A stretch of DNA of 64,000 bases from Stercorarius parasiticus (taxonomy: Eukaryota > Chordata > Aves > Charadriiformes > Stercorariidae): positions 1 to 64,000 of the forward strand of contig VWZL01002202.1 of NCBI GenBank assembly GCA_013396915.1, written 5' to 3'. Under the pieces are notes generated by a model. The model made no database searches and was not told the origin of the DNA. It was given only the letters and a program-made list of their open reading frames with translations. The number at the start of each line of letters is the position of its first letter. Positions within the stretch are counted from its first letter, which is position 1. This document shows, one piece after another, positions 44,400 through 58,852 of the stretch. Made by a program: the position numbers and the translations under genes.

Positions 44400-44570
44400 G
44401 CTATTCTACAAACCTACCATATATATATATATATGTATATATATTTTTATATATAAAGATATAAACCTATTATAAAACTAATATCATAAACCTATTATAT
44501 ATTTTATATATATATTGCTATAAACCTATCCTAAGCCTAAGATCATTGCTATAAACCTATTTCCTGCGAA
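44400..44570. repeat. AT microsatellite with repeated ATAAACCTAT word
   Basis: Runs of (AT)n at 44420-44455 and 44499-44517 alternate with the word ATAAACCTAT, present four times (44461, 44487, 44519, 44551). Confidence 0.7.
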
Positions 44571-47021
44571 CTGAAATGATCCTAGTCTTAAACAACAGGG
44601 TGGGTACAAGCCCCTGCAGCTCCCAGAGATATCAACACAAAACCTAATGCTTGGTAGTTCTGAAAATAATTAAAATGCAGTTTCTTACCCTTAAAGTGAT
44701 TAAACAACAGCCCGGGACAACTAAATTTTAGCCCTCCCATGTTATTCACAATTCATTCTCTATTTTAATCTCCCCAACAAAAGGCTGAACTCAAACGTAT
44801 TATTGTCAGCAAGGGCTTTTATCATTAGCCTTCGAAATGGTCAAGGCGAAACGGAGAGAACAATGACTCTCATAGGAGGATAAATACAATCTAAACAAAA
44901 ATACCCTGTTGCTAAGGTTTAAATCAGCCTTTTTTCTGGGCACAACTGGGTAGCTGGGAATCCCAGTGCCACCCTATGTAAAAAAACAGGGGTAATTCTC
45001 TTTACCAAGTCTCAGGTACTCGGATAGGGGAAAATAACCTGACACTCAGCCCCCTTGTGTTTTAAATTGAAGGCATTTAAAATACGAATATCACATAGTG
45101 GACTTTAAACCAAAGCCAAGGGCTGGAGCATGCTGCTGTTTGCAGCAGGTGATGCTCTACCTAAGCCCATGAGTTGCTCCAAACTCTGCAGTCCTGTGCT
45201 TCATGTCTTACTCCAGCAAGGGCAGGAGGTGAACCATGACTGAAGACCATGGTGAAACCTCCAGGTTACTGCAGCACTGATGGCTAAGGTGTTCACAAGC
45301 TCAGCAGATGGCTGCTGGAAATGTCTGTGTTGCAGGGCTGGACAGTGCGGTTGTCAGCACGGCAAGAGGAAAGCTGAAGTTGGAGGAGCAAGCTCTGCTG
45401 GAGCAAAGAGGTCCATGGAGATGCTGGCCACCTTGCCCGCACAGCCACAGCACAGCTGTTGGGAATGTCCAGCTGGAACATCCTTTCAAGGAAAGCCCCA
45501 GCCCAAACCACAATGATTTCTCTTGTGAAACCAACACCAAAAGCAGCCGCAGAGCACCGTGTGGTTTCTACATGCTTAGCCAAGGGAGTGGCACCTGCTT
45601 TTGGGGTTCGGTAGAGAAATCCCCTTTCCCAGTGGTGGAAAGGAAAGGAACTGGGTTTGGCTGTGGTGTCCTCCCTGCTAAACACAGCTGCTGGCCTTGC
45701 AGCAAGGGTTTCCAGCAGCAAAGTAGCTCCAGGATCAAGAGTGACCACAGGGCCAGGAAAGCCGCAGCTGACAGCCCTGGCAAGGTGCCACAAGGTAGAA
45801 GGTTAGGTAAGGTGACAGCAGAACCATGGTGATCCAGAGAGGCCACCAGCCTCCATGACCAGCCCATCTTCCTCCCCTCTAGATGGAGCTCCAGGAGAAG
45901 CCTGAGGTCCCTGCCCAAAGCGAAGGCAGACGCATCCCATCATCTCCAAGCATCATTTCCTGACCCGCAGCTTGGTGCTAGAAAAGAGGACAAGCTTGCA
46001 AAGGCAATTTCAAGAAAACCAACAAATCATCAGAGTAATGACTCCCTCCTGCAATATGTCAGTAAAATGCCTATTGTGGCAAACTGCAGTCAAAGTACAA
46101 AGCCCTCTCCAAATAATTTATTCCTCCTTTGGCAGGAAATTCCCAGCCCAAAAACTGCTCAAAAGCCTGGAAGGGTCGCTGCAATTGGGCACAACAGGGC
46201 TCTGCACCTGCGGCAGCTGCCGGGAGGAATGACTTCTCTGAAACGTTTTTTATTTTATTTGCACTGGGACCATAAGTATTTTTGCAAGCACATAAGCAGC
46301 AGTTAAGCAATGTACCTTGGCCATTTTGCGTGCAAAAAAAAAAGAAAAAAATACAAAGAGGGAATTTCAAGTTTCCTTGATGACAGCAGCCTGGATGCAT
46401 ATGAGAGAGAAAACAGAGTCAAGGTAACGCCGGAATTCAGTTTTTATGGCCCATTCTGTTTTTTTGCCAATAAACAAGGTGTCCCTGAGAAGGCACTAAA
46501 TATCACTATGTGTCACTTATATTTTAGTGATATTCAAATAAACATTAAGAGGCTAAAACAGAGCTCAAATTCCCCTGTATTAGGCACCTAGGCCAAACAG
46601 TCACAAAAATTATGCTACATTAAATTCATTTCAAACCTATCCGGAACAATGGAGCACTCCACTCAGGGTACATATTTTAATTTCTATAGCAATGCAGTGG
46701 ATCGCAACCGAGACATCCCCATCTTTGAAAGTCTTTGCTGTCCCAGCCGTTTCAAAAGGCTTTGAAAAGCAGCTTTCCTACAAAAACACGCATTTCCATC
46801 ACACCCTGGCTATGAGCATAATACACAGAAGGCTCCTCAGTATTGCCGTTAAATAAGAGACCCCTCTAACCAGGCATTAAATGGTACAGGAGCTTGCACA
46901 CAACAGAGAGTGCTTTCTGTAGCAGCTTGTCACTGCACAAATACAAGACAAAGTGTGCTGCTGACAACCAAAACTGTGGTGGTGCAGTGGCCCAGCCTAA
47001 CAAATTCATCTTGTTTTCATA
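44571..47021. other. Upstream region, no gene recognised
   Basis: A GC-richer island at 45280-45930 carries overlapping open frames on both strands (plus about 174, minus about 166 codons) without recognisable domains. The surroundings are AT-rich. Confidence 0.4.
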
Positions 47022-47864
47022 GCACCATGGCATGGTTGAAAGATCATCTAGTTCCAACCCCCCTGCCATGGGCAGGGACACCTCCCACTAGATCAGGTTG
47101 CTCAAAGCCCCATCCAACCTGACCTTGAACACTTTCAATGATGGGGCATCCATAACTTCTCTGAGCAACCTGGCCCAGTGCCTCAGCACTCTCATATCAA
47201 AAAATTCCTCCCTTATGTCCAACCTTTCAATTTAAAACCCTTGTCCTGTCACTACAGGTCCCACTAAAAAGCCTTTCTCTTTCTTATAAGCCCCCTTAGT
47301 ATTGAAAGACCACAACAAGGTCTCCCCCGAGCCTTCTCTTTTCCAGGCTGAACAACCCCAACTCTCTCAGCATGACTTCATAGCAGAGGTGCTCCATCCC
47401 TCTGATTATTTTTGTGGCCCTCCTCTGGACCCGCTCCAACAGGTCCATGTCCTTCTTATGTTGGGGGCCCCAGAGCTGGACGCAGTACTCCAGGTGGGGT
47501 CTCACCAGAGCGGAGTAGAGGGTCAGAATCACCTCCCTTGATCTGCTGGCCACAGTTCTTTGGATGCTGCCCAGGGTATGATTGGCTTTCTGGGCTGTGA
47601 GTGCACATTGCTGGCTCATTTTTCGTCCACCTGTACCCCCAAGTCCTTCTCTGCAGGGCTGCTCTGAATCCTTTCATCCCCTGGTCTGTACTGATACTGG
47701 GGATTGCCCCAACCCAGGTGCGGGACCTTGCACTTAGCCTTGTTGAACCTCATGATGTTCACAAGAGCTTACTTCTCAAGCCTGTCAAGGCCCCTCAGGA
47801 TGACATCCCTTCCTTCAAGTGATTCACCTGCACCACTCAGCTTGGTGTCATCAGTTTTGACCCC
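47022..47864 (-). mobile_element. CR1 LINE, 5' truncated
   Basis: Minus-oriented ~840 bp copy: ATCATCTAGTTCCAACCCCC, AACCTGACCTTGAACACTTT, CTCCAACAGGTCCATGTCCT, ending near GCTTGGTGTCATCAG. Decayed ORF2. Confidence 0.93.
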
Positions 47865-50800
47865 AAGAATTGCAGCCTGCTGAAGACCAGGGGCCAACCT
47901 GACTTATATCCCCACTGTTCCCCTTAGTCCAATCCAAACCCAGTCCCATCAAGTCCAATCCTTCAGCGACACACATCCATTTCTGAGTTGCGCCCTGTCT
48001 GAAATCAGATGCTCAGTATTTCTAGATGATTTATCTATGGGTTTGGTTTATCCCAAGTGAGCGATGTTGTGCCTCAAGCCATCTCATGCTTTTACAACAG
48101 TGGGGTGAGAGGAGGAGAATGTTCAGTTGAAGACCCTCCCATCCCCCCAACAATGTTGCCACAACCAAATGCAAGGATGCACCAAACAGGAGGGAGAAGA
48201 ATAGGAAATGTCATTTTGGGAGTTGCACAGGGATCAAAAACAGAGTCCTACGGACGGAAAAGGGACAATATCTAATATGTACACAAAGTAAGAGGGATGT
48301 TACAAGTAGTCAGTTGATTACAGCGTTATTTTTGGTCATTTTTACCTTAATAATACCTTCATGTTAGGACACCATTCTCAAAAGCACTGTCTCCAAATAA
48401 TTTCAGTAATCTAGATGTCATTTCCAGAAGTGCCTTAACATAAATGTGAACTGCATGCCGGAGTGCTTGCATGGGGTATCCAACCAGCCTCTACTCCTCT
48501 CCCCCCACAGCTTTACAGGCATCCTATGGGTTTTGGGTGTGATTTAGCTGGCTTTAAAAAACAAGTTCTCCAGACATTATGGGATCTCCTTATATCCTCT
48601 TTATATCCCTGGTGCTCTGATAAATGGATGCTTCTATGGTTATAAGGTTGGATGCTGACTCCTCTCCATCTCGAACTCTGCTGTAGAGCACGAGCTACAG
48701 GAAAGGCAGACTTGGAGGCTTTGGAAAATGTGGTGGCATCTTCATTCTCAATTAATTAATTATCCTGTGAACAGCACAAGAAAGGGTTTAACTCTAAAGT
48801 GCTTGCTGGTTGCTTTGCTAAAGGAAAACCCCTGTATCTCAACCATCACTTTGAAGAGGCTGCCAGCACGCTTGTGAGTGCAATTTTGACCACCTCACAG
48901 CTCCAACGCTGGTGCTGAAGACAACGGGCACAGCTCAACCTCTAAAGCAGAGTTTGTACCATTTGAAAAGACACACTCTGGAAAGGGAGAGCACAGGCGA
49001 AAGTAGGGCAGCCCTTCCTCTTTCCAAGTGGCGTTTCTTAGCAGTAGAAGGGCATTTCAGATGTGGGATGCTCTTAAACCAGCTGGAGGAACCAGTTATA
49101 AATGGCAGATGCTGAGATACTTATTAAGAGTCAAGCAAGAAACACCAGCAGTGGGACTACTTGTAATCCTTGCTGGTGTGGACTGGAATTAAAATTAATG
49201 AGTTAGAAATAAATGGCTAGCCATCCGGACTCGCACCCTAACACGTCTCTGACTATGAGATTTACGTATAGACAGAATTAATCCAATACCATTTCCCCCT
49301 GACCTACTTGGGCACAGAGATAAGACCCACAAAAACCATCTCCCAAGATCTGGCATGGTGCCACCGCCATCATCCGGTTTACATTCCCAGCACTGCTTCT
49401 CCCCCTGCCCCAGAGGACGCTTTGAGGGACAGAAGCATTAATATCTCTGAAAGGTGCGTTGGTACAAAGGGAAAGACCCCTTCACCTGAAGGGAAGAAAA
49501 GGAAAGTTATGGATGACCCGGTTCAAGGATGTACCTATTGCTGAGCAGCTTTAACTCCTCTCATCCCAGCTTAGCTCCTCTGAACTCACCAGCGGCAAAG
49601 CTGTTTCACTTGCTGGAAAGATGTCATGTTTGTGTGTCAGACTAAACATCTGTGCTTTTAAGCCCTGGATTTTCAGATCAGATCTACGTGTTTGGAGGGG
49701 GGAAAAAACAACATAAACTGTCTGTTAGGGGAGTTTCATTGAACAGAGACACCATTATTTCTTCCTCCCCATCCCCCGTATCACCCCTCCTCTTCTCCTT
49801 CTACAGGCAAAGCGGTTCAACAGATTTCAAGAAAATCCAGAGAAAGAAAAATTATACATTTTCTCTGGTCAGTGTTTTCCTATTAAGTCAGAGAGGAGCT
49901 GCCAGAAACACAGCGTGCAGTTGGTGTTTCCCCCTCCTGCCTCACTGCTGCAGGGAAGTACCCAACTTCATATCCCAGGTTTGAGGACCAGGTGGATGGA
50001 CCCAACCCCTTGCAGCTTTCTGGGATAAGTAGCTGTGCAGCCATCCCTGGGATCAACCGTCATCCTTAAATCACATCAGACACGGTGCCAAAAGCACTCA
50101 AACTCACCTGGACCTTTACTGCCAGCCAAGGATGCACTCAGCTACAAAAATATTAACCAACTTGTCAAGAGGTTCTGCTAGCTAAATCTACCCAACGAAG
50201 GCATCCACCAAGGAGTGATCCCCAGCCCCTTGAAGCAACCCCACTGCATCAGCCCACCTGGAGCAGGCTCTGTCCCCGCTGCCCAGCACTGTGCCTGGCT
50301 TGTGTCTGAGTCCCACAAGGTCCTCATGCCCTCGTGTGTGGCATTTTTTTCTTCTTTTCCATTTCAAAAGACCTGAGATATTGCAAGCTGTGATGCAGCA
50401 CACCAAAACTGGGGGTTCAACAGCTTGGCAGGTAAAAAGATGAGTCACACAAGTACAGGAGCATATGGGGCCACTTAATTGCATAAGCCCTGCAGCAACC
50501 AGAGGACTCAGAGGGGAAGGAGAAGGGAAATCTGTCGCCTCTTGGTCACACTGAGTGGGTCCCTGGAGCAAAGTATTCCCCAGACCACACCTATGGTATG
50601 AGGAACTGCTCGCTTTCCATGACAGAGGAGCCAGGGAGCCAGCTGGGAAGCAGGTGAAAAGCTGGGCAGCAAAGGACAGTGAGGCGTCCTGAGTCCCAGC
50701 CTTTGGTCTTTACCATCATCTGCATCCTTCCTTGCTGCACGGAAGCTTTGGATTCAGGGAGCCAGCTATTGTTTCCACTTTTTTTTTGTGTCTTGCTGCG

Positions 50801-53800
50801 TACCCACCTTCCCTTTACCGGGCCAAGGGAGTTGCCATTCAGCCTCTTTCCACCCGTTTTATAGAGGAAACCAGGGCAAGGATCAAAGGAGGCTCCTGGG
50901 AGGGAGTGGTGAGCGTCTGATGAAAAAGGGCAGTAACTGGAGAGGTGGCAGCAAGGAGACATGTTAATGGGTATGGAGGCTGAGCAAATTGAGGGGTCGC
51001 TCCTTTGTGCTGGAGCCTCTGGCCATGTAACCTGAATGCCAGCGCAGAAGATATGAAGAAGCAGAGGAAGGAGAGAAAAAAAAAGGCCTATGTTTGGACT
51101 AATGAAAGAACTGGGTGACAAAATAAAAGAGTGACCTCCTTCTTCTGCTTCTACTTAGTGTCATTGCACTGGATCATCCTCAAATGACCCGCATGTTTTA
51201 CTGGAAGAGGAAAATTTGATTTAAAGTTTTACCCTGGAAGTCCTTTGGTTGTGCTAGATGAAAGAAGCTCTACTTGGGAAGTAAAGCAACCACAATGAGG
51301 AGTTAAGTCCCTGCTGAGCTGAGCCCCAGCATTCCCGCAAAACGGGCTAACAGAAGTGGCCTTTTTTCCTTCCTTTTCCCCAGCAAGACTGCAAAATGAA
51401 AAGCATCTCCGGCATTTGGCTATCCCATGCCCACCAGCAACATCTGTGGTTTGGGTGGAAAAAGAACTAAAGGTTTCCAATGCAACTTCTCACCCTCCCC
51501 ACACATCCATCTCTCCCATGTGGTTTTTGGAGCAAAATCCACGTTAATGCAGATAGAAGTGGATTTTTATTTTCTTTTTTATGGATTCTTTGTAGTGCTC
51601 TGATCCTAAGTGCTCTTTAGCAGCTTTGGGAGGACAGGTCTCAGCCTGCTGCTTGCTCGTATATGGAGGGAGAGAAGAATGCTCCCAGGGTTTTGCATCG
51701 CTTTGCTTGTGGATGTTCAAAGCTGTCTGTTAACCTCAGGCCATATCATCCCAGCTGTTTTCAAGCAGGACTCCTCATGTAATCATGATGGCCCTGAGTC
51801 GGTTAAAGGCAGGGCCCGGGCTATATTTACCTTGGCATCTGATTGTCCACGCTCTGCTTCCAGAGTCCTCCTATTTCCTCCTTGAGTAATTAGTAGCCTG
51901 CTGGTGGGGAGAGGAGGAATGAGGAACTTCACCCCATTATTGCTGTGTCCTTTGCCACCGTAGCCAAGCCCTTGACCATGCCCAACAGCTGTAATTTGTT
52001 GCAGTATCAGAAAATACAGAAGTTATCAAAGAAAACTGAGATTCTTCTTTTCGGATGTCATGGGGATTAAGCTGCTTCCAAAGATGAGATCCAAGGTCAA
52101 CCAGAAGTGCTGGAGCCAATAAACAGCCCTGGAATCGGTTTATAAACCATGCCAAGTGATCCCAGTATATCAGAATAATGTTAAAAAGGTGAAACACTTG
52201 CCATATATTATTTCAGAAGAAGTTCCTCTTGGCGGGAAAAAAGACATCAGTCCTTGCTGCTGCTGAAGAAAGCATTAATCCCAGGCTCTGTGAACCTTCC
52301 CATCCCAAATGCAGCACACTGAAACATGCCGCTGGCACGAGCATTTGTCCAACTGACCCAGTTTTTATTACAAACTGGGTGAATAAGGACAAAACCATCT
52401 TATTTTCTTTGAGAAAAAATAATTCACGTTAAGGAAGGTAGGATTCTGGCATCGTTCTCCACACGGTACGACACACCGTACTCTTCCGACCTATTTACAG
52501 AAGCGCTGCAGTGTGTGTTCCTGCAGGGGGGACAGCATTATCTGCTGTGTAAAAGCCTAAAATTACACTGTCCTACAAAGAACTGGGATAAATTGACCCC
52601 TCTAAGCAAAAGGGTTGCCAAGCTTTTATCTTCTCTTCATTGTTAACTTACACTGAAGCGGAATAATTAGACGATACGGGGCTATACAAGGCACTATTGG
52701 AAAGCCCTGCCTTAGCAACTCAATTGTATCTGCAATGCCTGCGTTGGCTATTATATATACCTACTGATTTGGAAAGCTGCTTCTGATTTCACACTCATTC
52801 AATATAGGTACGTTTATGATTTTTGTCCAATTTCTGTTTCCTAATATTATGGCAAAGGGAATTAGTCGTGAATTTTGGATTAGGAAGGCAAAGTTACTCT
52901 GAAAAAGGCTGGTGGGTGATCGCTCTGGCTGTGTTATCTTGCCCTTCATCCAGTCTAGACATAAAAGTCTCAGGCCACAGATGATTTCCGCTTCTCTGCA
53001 GAGGTTCTGCCATGGTATTAAAAGAGTGCAATGAAGGGAACAATAAGCATCAAGATGTGTCTAAAATTAGTGGTTTACAAAACAATCGAAGTTTATAATA
53101 TCCCGAGTACAATAAAAGCAAAGAGCCAGCGGGCCAATTATTTAAAAGCTGCAGGATAAAAAGAAACCTTGGTCAAAACTGTTACCAGGAAAAAAAGATC
53201 TATCTTTTTTGTGTTGCAGTTTTGATACTAACTGAAATAACTTTAATGAAATTACTATTATGGTGCTAAGAATTGGCTAAATTGAAGCAACACACCAAAA
53301 TCACACTGCCTGGCCCAGGCAATCAAGGTGAGAGCATCCCACAATTGCTTTGTTATTTTCTGCCAAGTTTGAAATTCCAGTATATTTGCCAATAGCTTTC
53401 CCTTTGTACACCTTTGCTCCTCACACAGGAGAGCAGAAAATGGTTGGGTTGATTTCCATGTGATATTTAGTTATATTCGCATTTTGGGTCTCAAGCAAAA
53501 AAAAAGCAAAGCTGCAGCTCCTGGACTATAAGTGAACAGGTAATTTAAGAGGAAAACACCAAAGCTGCATTTCCATTGGTGTTATTATTATTTTTAACAT
53601 AAATCTTAACAAGCAGCTAAATTTGCTACAATAGTAGTCCCAGAAAAATACTCCTCCTTCTGCCAGGGAAGATGAAAGTGTCCTTTAAAATACTGGGGGA
53701 AAAATAAAAAATAATAAAAAAAATAAAAAAATCGATGCTGAGAGGAGAAATGCAAAACTGGCAGGGGACTGGAGATGACACAGCATCCAACTTCTGCTGT

Positions 53801-54894
53801 GCCTCACAACTGGGAGGATTCAGAAGGAATTAAAATTGTTGGGGGAATAAACTCTCTGTCAAGGAGAACAGACCTTTCCTCCTGAAAAGCCATCTCCTCT
53901 TCCAAGGAGGAGCCCTGCTGGGCTTAAGTTAAGTGCACAAACCCAGCATCCTACTGCTCAACTGCACCACAGACCCAAGCTACTTAAGTTGCTCCTCTAT
54001 CCGATGCTCTACAGTCCTCATCTTCCCTGCTCCGACCTTCACATTTAGCACTAAAGCAAACTTTCATCCATTCTCTTCCTAAATGCTGTGCACAGCCCAC
54101 TCTTCTGTCTTTTCCCTCCTCCCAGGTCCTACAACGATTTCCTCCATCACAAAATCTCTAGCTTGAGTGCAAAGCCACCCTTCCTAGGTAAGAAATTATT
54201 CTCAGATCTCTCCATTCCTCCTCAGAAATCCGTACACACTCATATATCCTTGCTTTTCTTCCCATAAATAGAAACAGCAACCACCTTGGTAGATAAATAA
54301 GGCCGGTGGTAGACCACTTGTGACCTTCAAGCCACGATTCAGCCACAACATATCAAGAGCCATGAGCCCCATAATTTAGCATTACGAGCAGGTCAAATCC
54401 TAACGTGCTTCAAAAGGTTTTCTCAACACCAGCCTCCATGATGACGAAGGTCACAAGAGAAAGGAAACAAAACGTTCATGGCCAGCTACCTTCTGACCCA
54501 TTCTCAGAGCTCTGTACAGTGCAGCAAATAGGATACAGGATTTCTTGTGGGTGAAAGCAGAGAAAAAGCCATTCAAATCTCAGTGAACCAGTATTCAGTT
54601 ATTCAGCTCTGGAGCTGACACCCTACTGACACAAGACAGTTCTGGGAGATGCCTCAACTGTGGTTTCAGGAAAGGTGAAGAGCAATAATCGCTAAGATAG
54701 TTACACCCTTCTACATCTAGAAATAATCAGAGCAAGGCCTAAAATGTCCTTTTTAATTTGAAATATTTTGGAGTAGCAGAATCACAGCCCAGAAAAACAT
54801 TAACCCTGTAACAAATGACCAATCCCTTAATATCACCAGACTCCTCACCAGTCCACCTCCCTTCCCCACCTCTCAGCAGAAGGAAATGAAAACC
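47865..54894. other. AT-rich upstream region without young repeats
   Basis: Long unique-looking stretch; A-rich run at 53699-53732. No exon with convincing coding potential and no CR1 of the young type recognised. Confidence 0.45.
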
Positions 54895-55175
54895 ATATGA
54901 ACTGGACAGGGAAGAGATTGATTAGATCATCTTGTCCTATCCACCATGCAGCAAAAGACTGTTCCCTACAAGAAACTTCACAAATTACTCCATCCACTCT
55001 CGCTTACAAAAGTCTAAGGTGATGGAGTTTCCACCTCTTCTCTTGGGATATTATTTCTCCCTGCAGCCTAAAACAGCTCACTGCCAGGAAGCCTTTCCTA
55101 TCAAGACTTCCCTTTCGAAAATTTCTTCATTTCAATTTGCAGTCCCCTTCTCTCCCCCGCATATGTGCATTTATC
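54895..55175 (-). mobile_element. Old CR1-like fragment (tentative)
   Basis: GATTAGATCATCTTGTCCTA, AGGTGATGGAGTTTCCACCT, CTGCCAGGAAGCCTTTCCTA resemble the antisense of older sauropsid CR1 3' ends ('…drained' short words: ...gagatTTCACCactTCCCttgg…). Diverged, so the call is tentative. Confidence 0.45.
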
Positions 55176-55360
55176 AACTACACTAATTAAACTGATTACT
55201 ACCAAAAAGGAATTACAATTTAGGAATAAATTAGTTTATTTTCCTTTTATCCTCTATGAAAAAGCCCAACATATCAAAGAAAGTCTGAGTCTCTCTGAAA
55301 TCTTCAATTTTTAAATTGGTCCCACTGCTCATAATTACATCTCCCCTCTATCCATACAAG

Positions 55361-55460
55361 CTACTTTGCTTTCCTTTCCCCCCTCCTTTTTTGGGGAAGA
55401 GGGAAGGAAAGCAGAGAAAAAAAGGAGAAAGGGTGGGATAAGGGGAGAGAGGAGAGGGAC
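55361..55460. repeat. Pyrimidine tract meeting a purine tract, hairpin-capable
   Basis: About 30 nt of pyrimidine (GCTTTCCTTTCCCCCCTCC) switch to about 67 nt of ~95% purine starting TTGGGGAAGAGGGAAGGAAA. The arms GCTTTCCTTT… and …AAGGAAAGC are complementary. Confidence 0.6.
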
Positions 55461-58400
55461 CCATCCCATCAGACCAGTCTAATTGCTTGCAACATTCCCC
55501 AGGCATATGAAAATGCAGGCTACGATACCGGCTTTGCCTGATGAATATTCCTAACTCCATTTCAGATGCAGGATCTGGGTTTATCCACTGACTGACTTTT
55601 CTGCAGCGGGCGATAACTTCCACTTCACATAAATACACTGAATAGGCACTGAGGAAGAGACAGGCTGACTTCTGGCCAGACTGCAAGCAGCAGCTTGGAA
55701 AAAGAAGGACCAAGGTCTGAAATGCTGTTCAAAAAAAAAAAAAATTTTTTTTTTCACAAAAATTGGAACAGCTGCAAGAAACAAAGAAGCCCCAAATATC
55801 CATCAGGCTGGTGGTTACAGCATATACTGGTAAAGGGCCTCACAAATGCAATGGCTTTAACTGAAAACATCCTAAAGAAAGCCTTGATTGGAAAAGCCAA
55901 CTCCAATCTGCCAGTGCCTTTCCCCAGCAATTTTCAATACAGAATTTCACACCCAGACCCACCTATTTGATGGCCAGCTGTTGGTCCTAACTATTCTAAG
56001 TTATTTGAAAAGATGGTTATTTTGGGCTAAATCATAATGGAAATTCTCAAACTTTAACAAAATAATTACCTATTCAATCTAAGAGCCCTCCTGCTACTTC
56101 AGGGTCCTGCCTCTCAGTTGCCCAACTACCACAAAAAGGAAAATAAATGACAATTAAGACTCAATACCTTCTCAGCCTATGCTTTTAAGGTTTCTCTTCA
56201 TCATCAACTTGAACTTAAATGCAAGTTCTCCATTTCCAGGTAAGTCTGGAAAGCATATAAAAAAAGAAGTTACGGGGAAAGATTATGGCAAATGGTTGGA
56301 ACTCCCCTCTTAGGTTTGATGTGCTAACATTTGGATGTTAACAGGCAACAGTCCCTCTTTTAGAGGTTATGCTTTCAGCATATGACCTGCTTTCAGGTCA
56401 TATTACAAGTAATTAAAGGCTGTTCCCATCACACGAGTGTTCCTGCTGCCTCCATTATCATTACAGCTGGTGTCCAGCTCAGCTCAACTTCAAGTTTCAA
56501 AGGTCTACACTCGTGTTCAGGAGTTTTGCTGGCTGGCTATTTTAATTCCTTCTTGTTTAAAACATTTAACCATGTGCGTAAATCCTTTTAGCACTTTGCC
56601 AAATAAAAAGTCCTGCTATACAAGGGTCTGAAAGCCAAAGGGAGAGTTTTTGGTGGGAGGGCTGCTCCAGGACGGAATTCCCCATCAAAAGGGATGGGAG
56701 GGAAGCTCGCATTGCAGAGGGACTACCTGTTTGCATTACCAGAAAAGTTTATTTCCCACCTTTGGACAGCGGGGTCTAATACTTAAATATTTTCATCAGA
56801 CTTCAGCATGTCTGCGTCTCCTGTCCCCTTTATTTTCCTGATGGCTTCTCCTGGATGGGAAGCACAGGAACAACGAAATTGAAGCGACCGAGCAAAGAGC
56901 CAGGAACCACTGCAGTCACTGGCCTGGGGCCAGCTTTGGGGTTTTGTTTAAAATGCAACTTACAGAGAGCTATAAGAATAAATATGTATTCTAAATGCTT
57001 TAACACTTATTAGAGGTCTAAACGAAAGCAGTCTTGGAAATAGGAAATGCAAATCCGAAGGGAAAGCCGGAGCATAAGCAGGCAGTCTGTCCTTCCTTCG
57101 CTGCACGTCTCCCTTTCTTGGCTGCAAGGCACAGCAAGGAAGTGATTATAAAGCATTTATTTGCAAAATCACAGCCAATAAATCCAATAGCAACAATACC
57201 CTCCCTCGCATTGCTTGTTCCTTGGTGGGGGGGAATGAAGCAGAGGCGTAGGTCCAACAAGCAGGCAGGTGCACGGCAGCAGACCTCCTTTCTGAAGCTT
57301 TTCGTGCAGCATTCAAGCCCGTAAGGTGCAATTTCATCCAGGTTGTCCCCTAGCACTGTGCATGCTGTTTTGAAGCCCTAGAAAATAAAAAGCCCTAGAA
57401 AGGCTATGAAGGTTGTAATATGAAAACCTCTGAAAAGGTTAAAAAAAAGGACTCGGCTGTTAAATGAGGAAATGAGTAAGGGAGGGCATTAGAGAAAATA
57501 AAATGGTGCAGAAAAAGCCATCTAAATTCTCCTCCCGTTTCCTGGATACAAATACCATCACAAGAAAACCATAGGAAGTGAATCTGACTGTTTTGAAAAT
57601 CACTGAGGTCAAAAGCATGACAGAAGAAAGGAAAAAGGATTAAACAAAGGGATGATATAATCTACACAGCAATAATTCAAACCTTCGAGGTATAAATAGC
57701 TACACTACAGTGCTCAAGTCAACCACTAATTTACAGCGCAATCAGGAAGGGGGGGGCAGATACCCATCCCCACAAGCAGATTAATCCTTAATTGCTCATT
57801 TTTGCATTTCTGACACCTTTCTTTGAAGTACTAAAGCTGGTACCATCTCACAAAAGGCATTGGGAAGCCTGGAAATTGCAGAGATGAGCCTTGCTGCTGC
57901 TTGTTCAGGGCTGTGATGGCCCGAGCGCAGTCACAGACGCTTTGGTGGGTCCTCTGTGCAAAGAAAAAAAGAGATGTCTCTAATCCACAAGGAGAAGAGA
58001 CAATCAAAGCGCAGTATTTGCCAGTTTGACAGAAAGGGAAGCAGGACTCAGATGATGGCTCATGTTTCACAGTGTTTTCACAAGACCTTAGTTGCAGATA
58101 AATACTTACTGGGATATTCAAATACTTCTGAGTACTTACATCACTTCAGCGGCTTTGTAAATACCTCTAGAAATACTCGTAAGGACAGTGTGTATGATGC
58201 CGAGATAAGAGGAGCAGGATCATCAAGACTGTCAGCTGGTGGAGATGGTGGCTTTCAGAACGGTTCATCCAACCACTCACCCAGTTTTCTGTCCTTCGCC
58301 CCTCGAATCATGATTCACGTGAGGAAGGTGATGACAGTGATGGAAACATAACCGTGTGGGTGTTTCTTCAGTCCTTGCACACCCCCCCTCTCCTATTACA

Positions 58401-58852
58401 TTAATTTTTAGGGGAGAAATTACTTCACTCTTCACTGCATTCCTAACTTCCATTTTTTGTTTCAAGAGCACATCCCTGGATGCAGGAGCAATGGCTGTTC
58501 ATTTGATACTTTCCTAGTCATACCACCTGCATCCACACATCCCTTGCACATCCTCATATTTCAAATAAGTTAGTTAACCACCGGCACGTTGCCCCTGGTA
58601 ATCTGCGTCCTCATTGCATCCCAGTCCATTTAAATCAAACAAAGATATCCCTGGAATTTTCTGGCTGATGAGATATAGCATCCAATGTTTCACCGTACAA
58701 GATGAAAATTACTATCCAGTAACACATCATACTTCATTTAGCCAACAATATTCTTCAAACACCATCTGATCAGTCAACAACCTCTCAATGGTACCCAACC
58801 TCTGCTACACAACACCTTGCTCATTGCTTTTGGGGAGCATCCAGCTTGGGCA
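55461..58852. other. Upstream region, no gene recognised
   Basis: AT-rich with an A/T block at 55730-55754. No exon or repeat recognised with confidence. Confidence 0.4.

Noticed and set aside
45293..45832. Overlapping 166- and 174-codon frames on opposite strands
   Set aside because: Neither strand has a recognisable domain or supporting splice sites; the local GC increase explains both.
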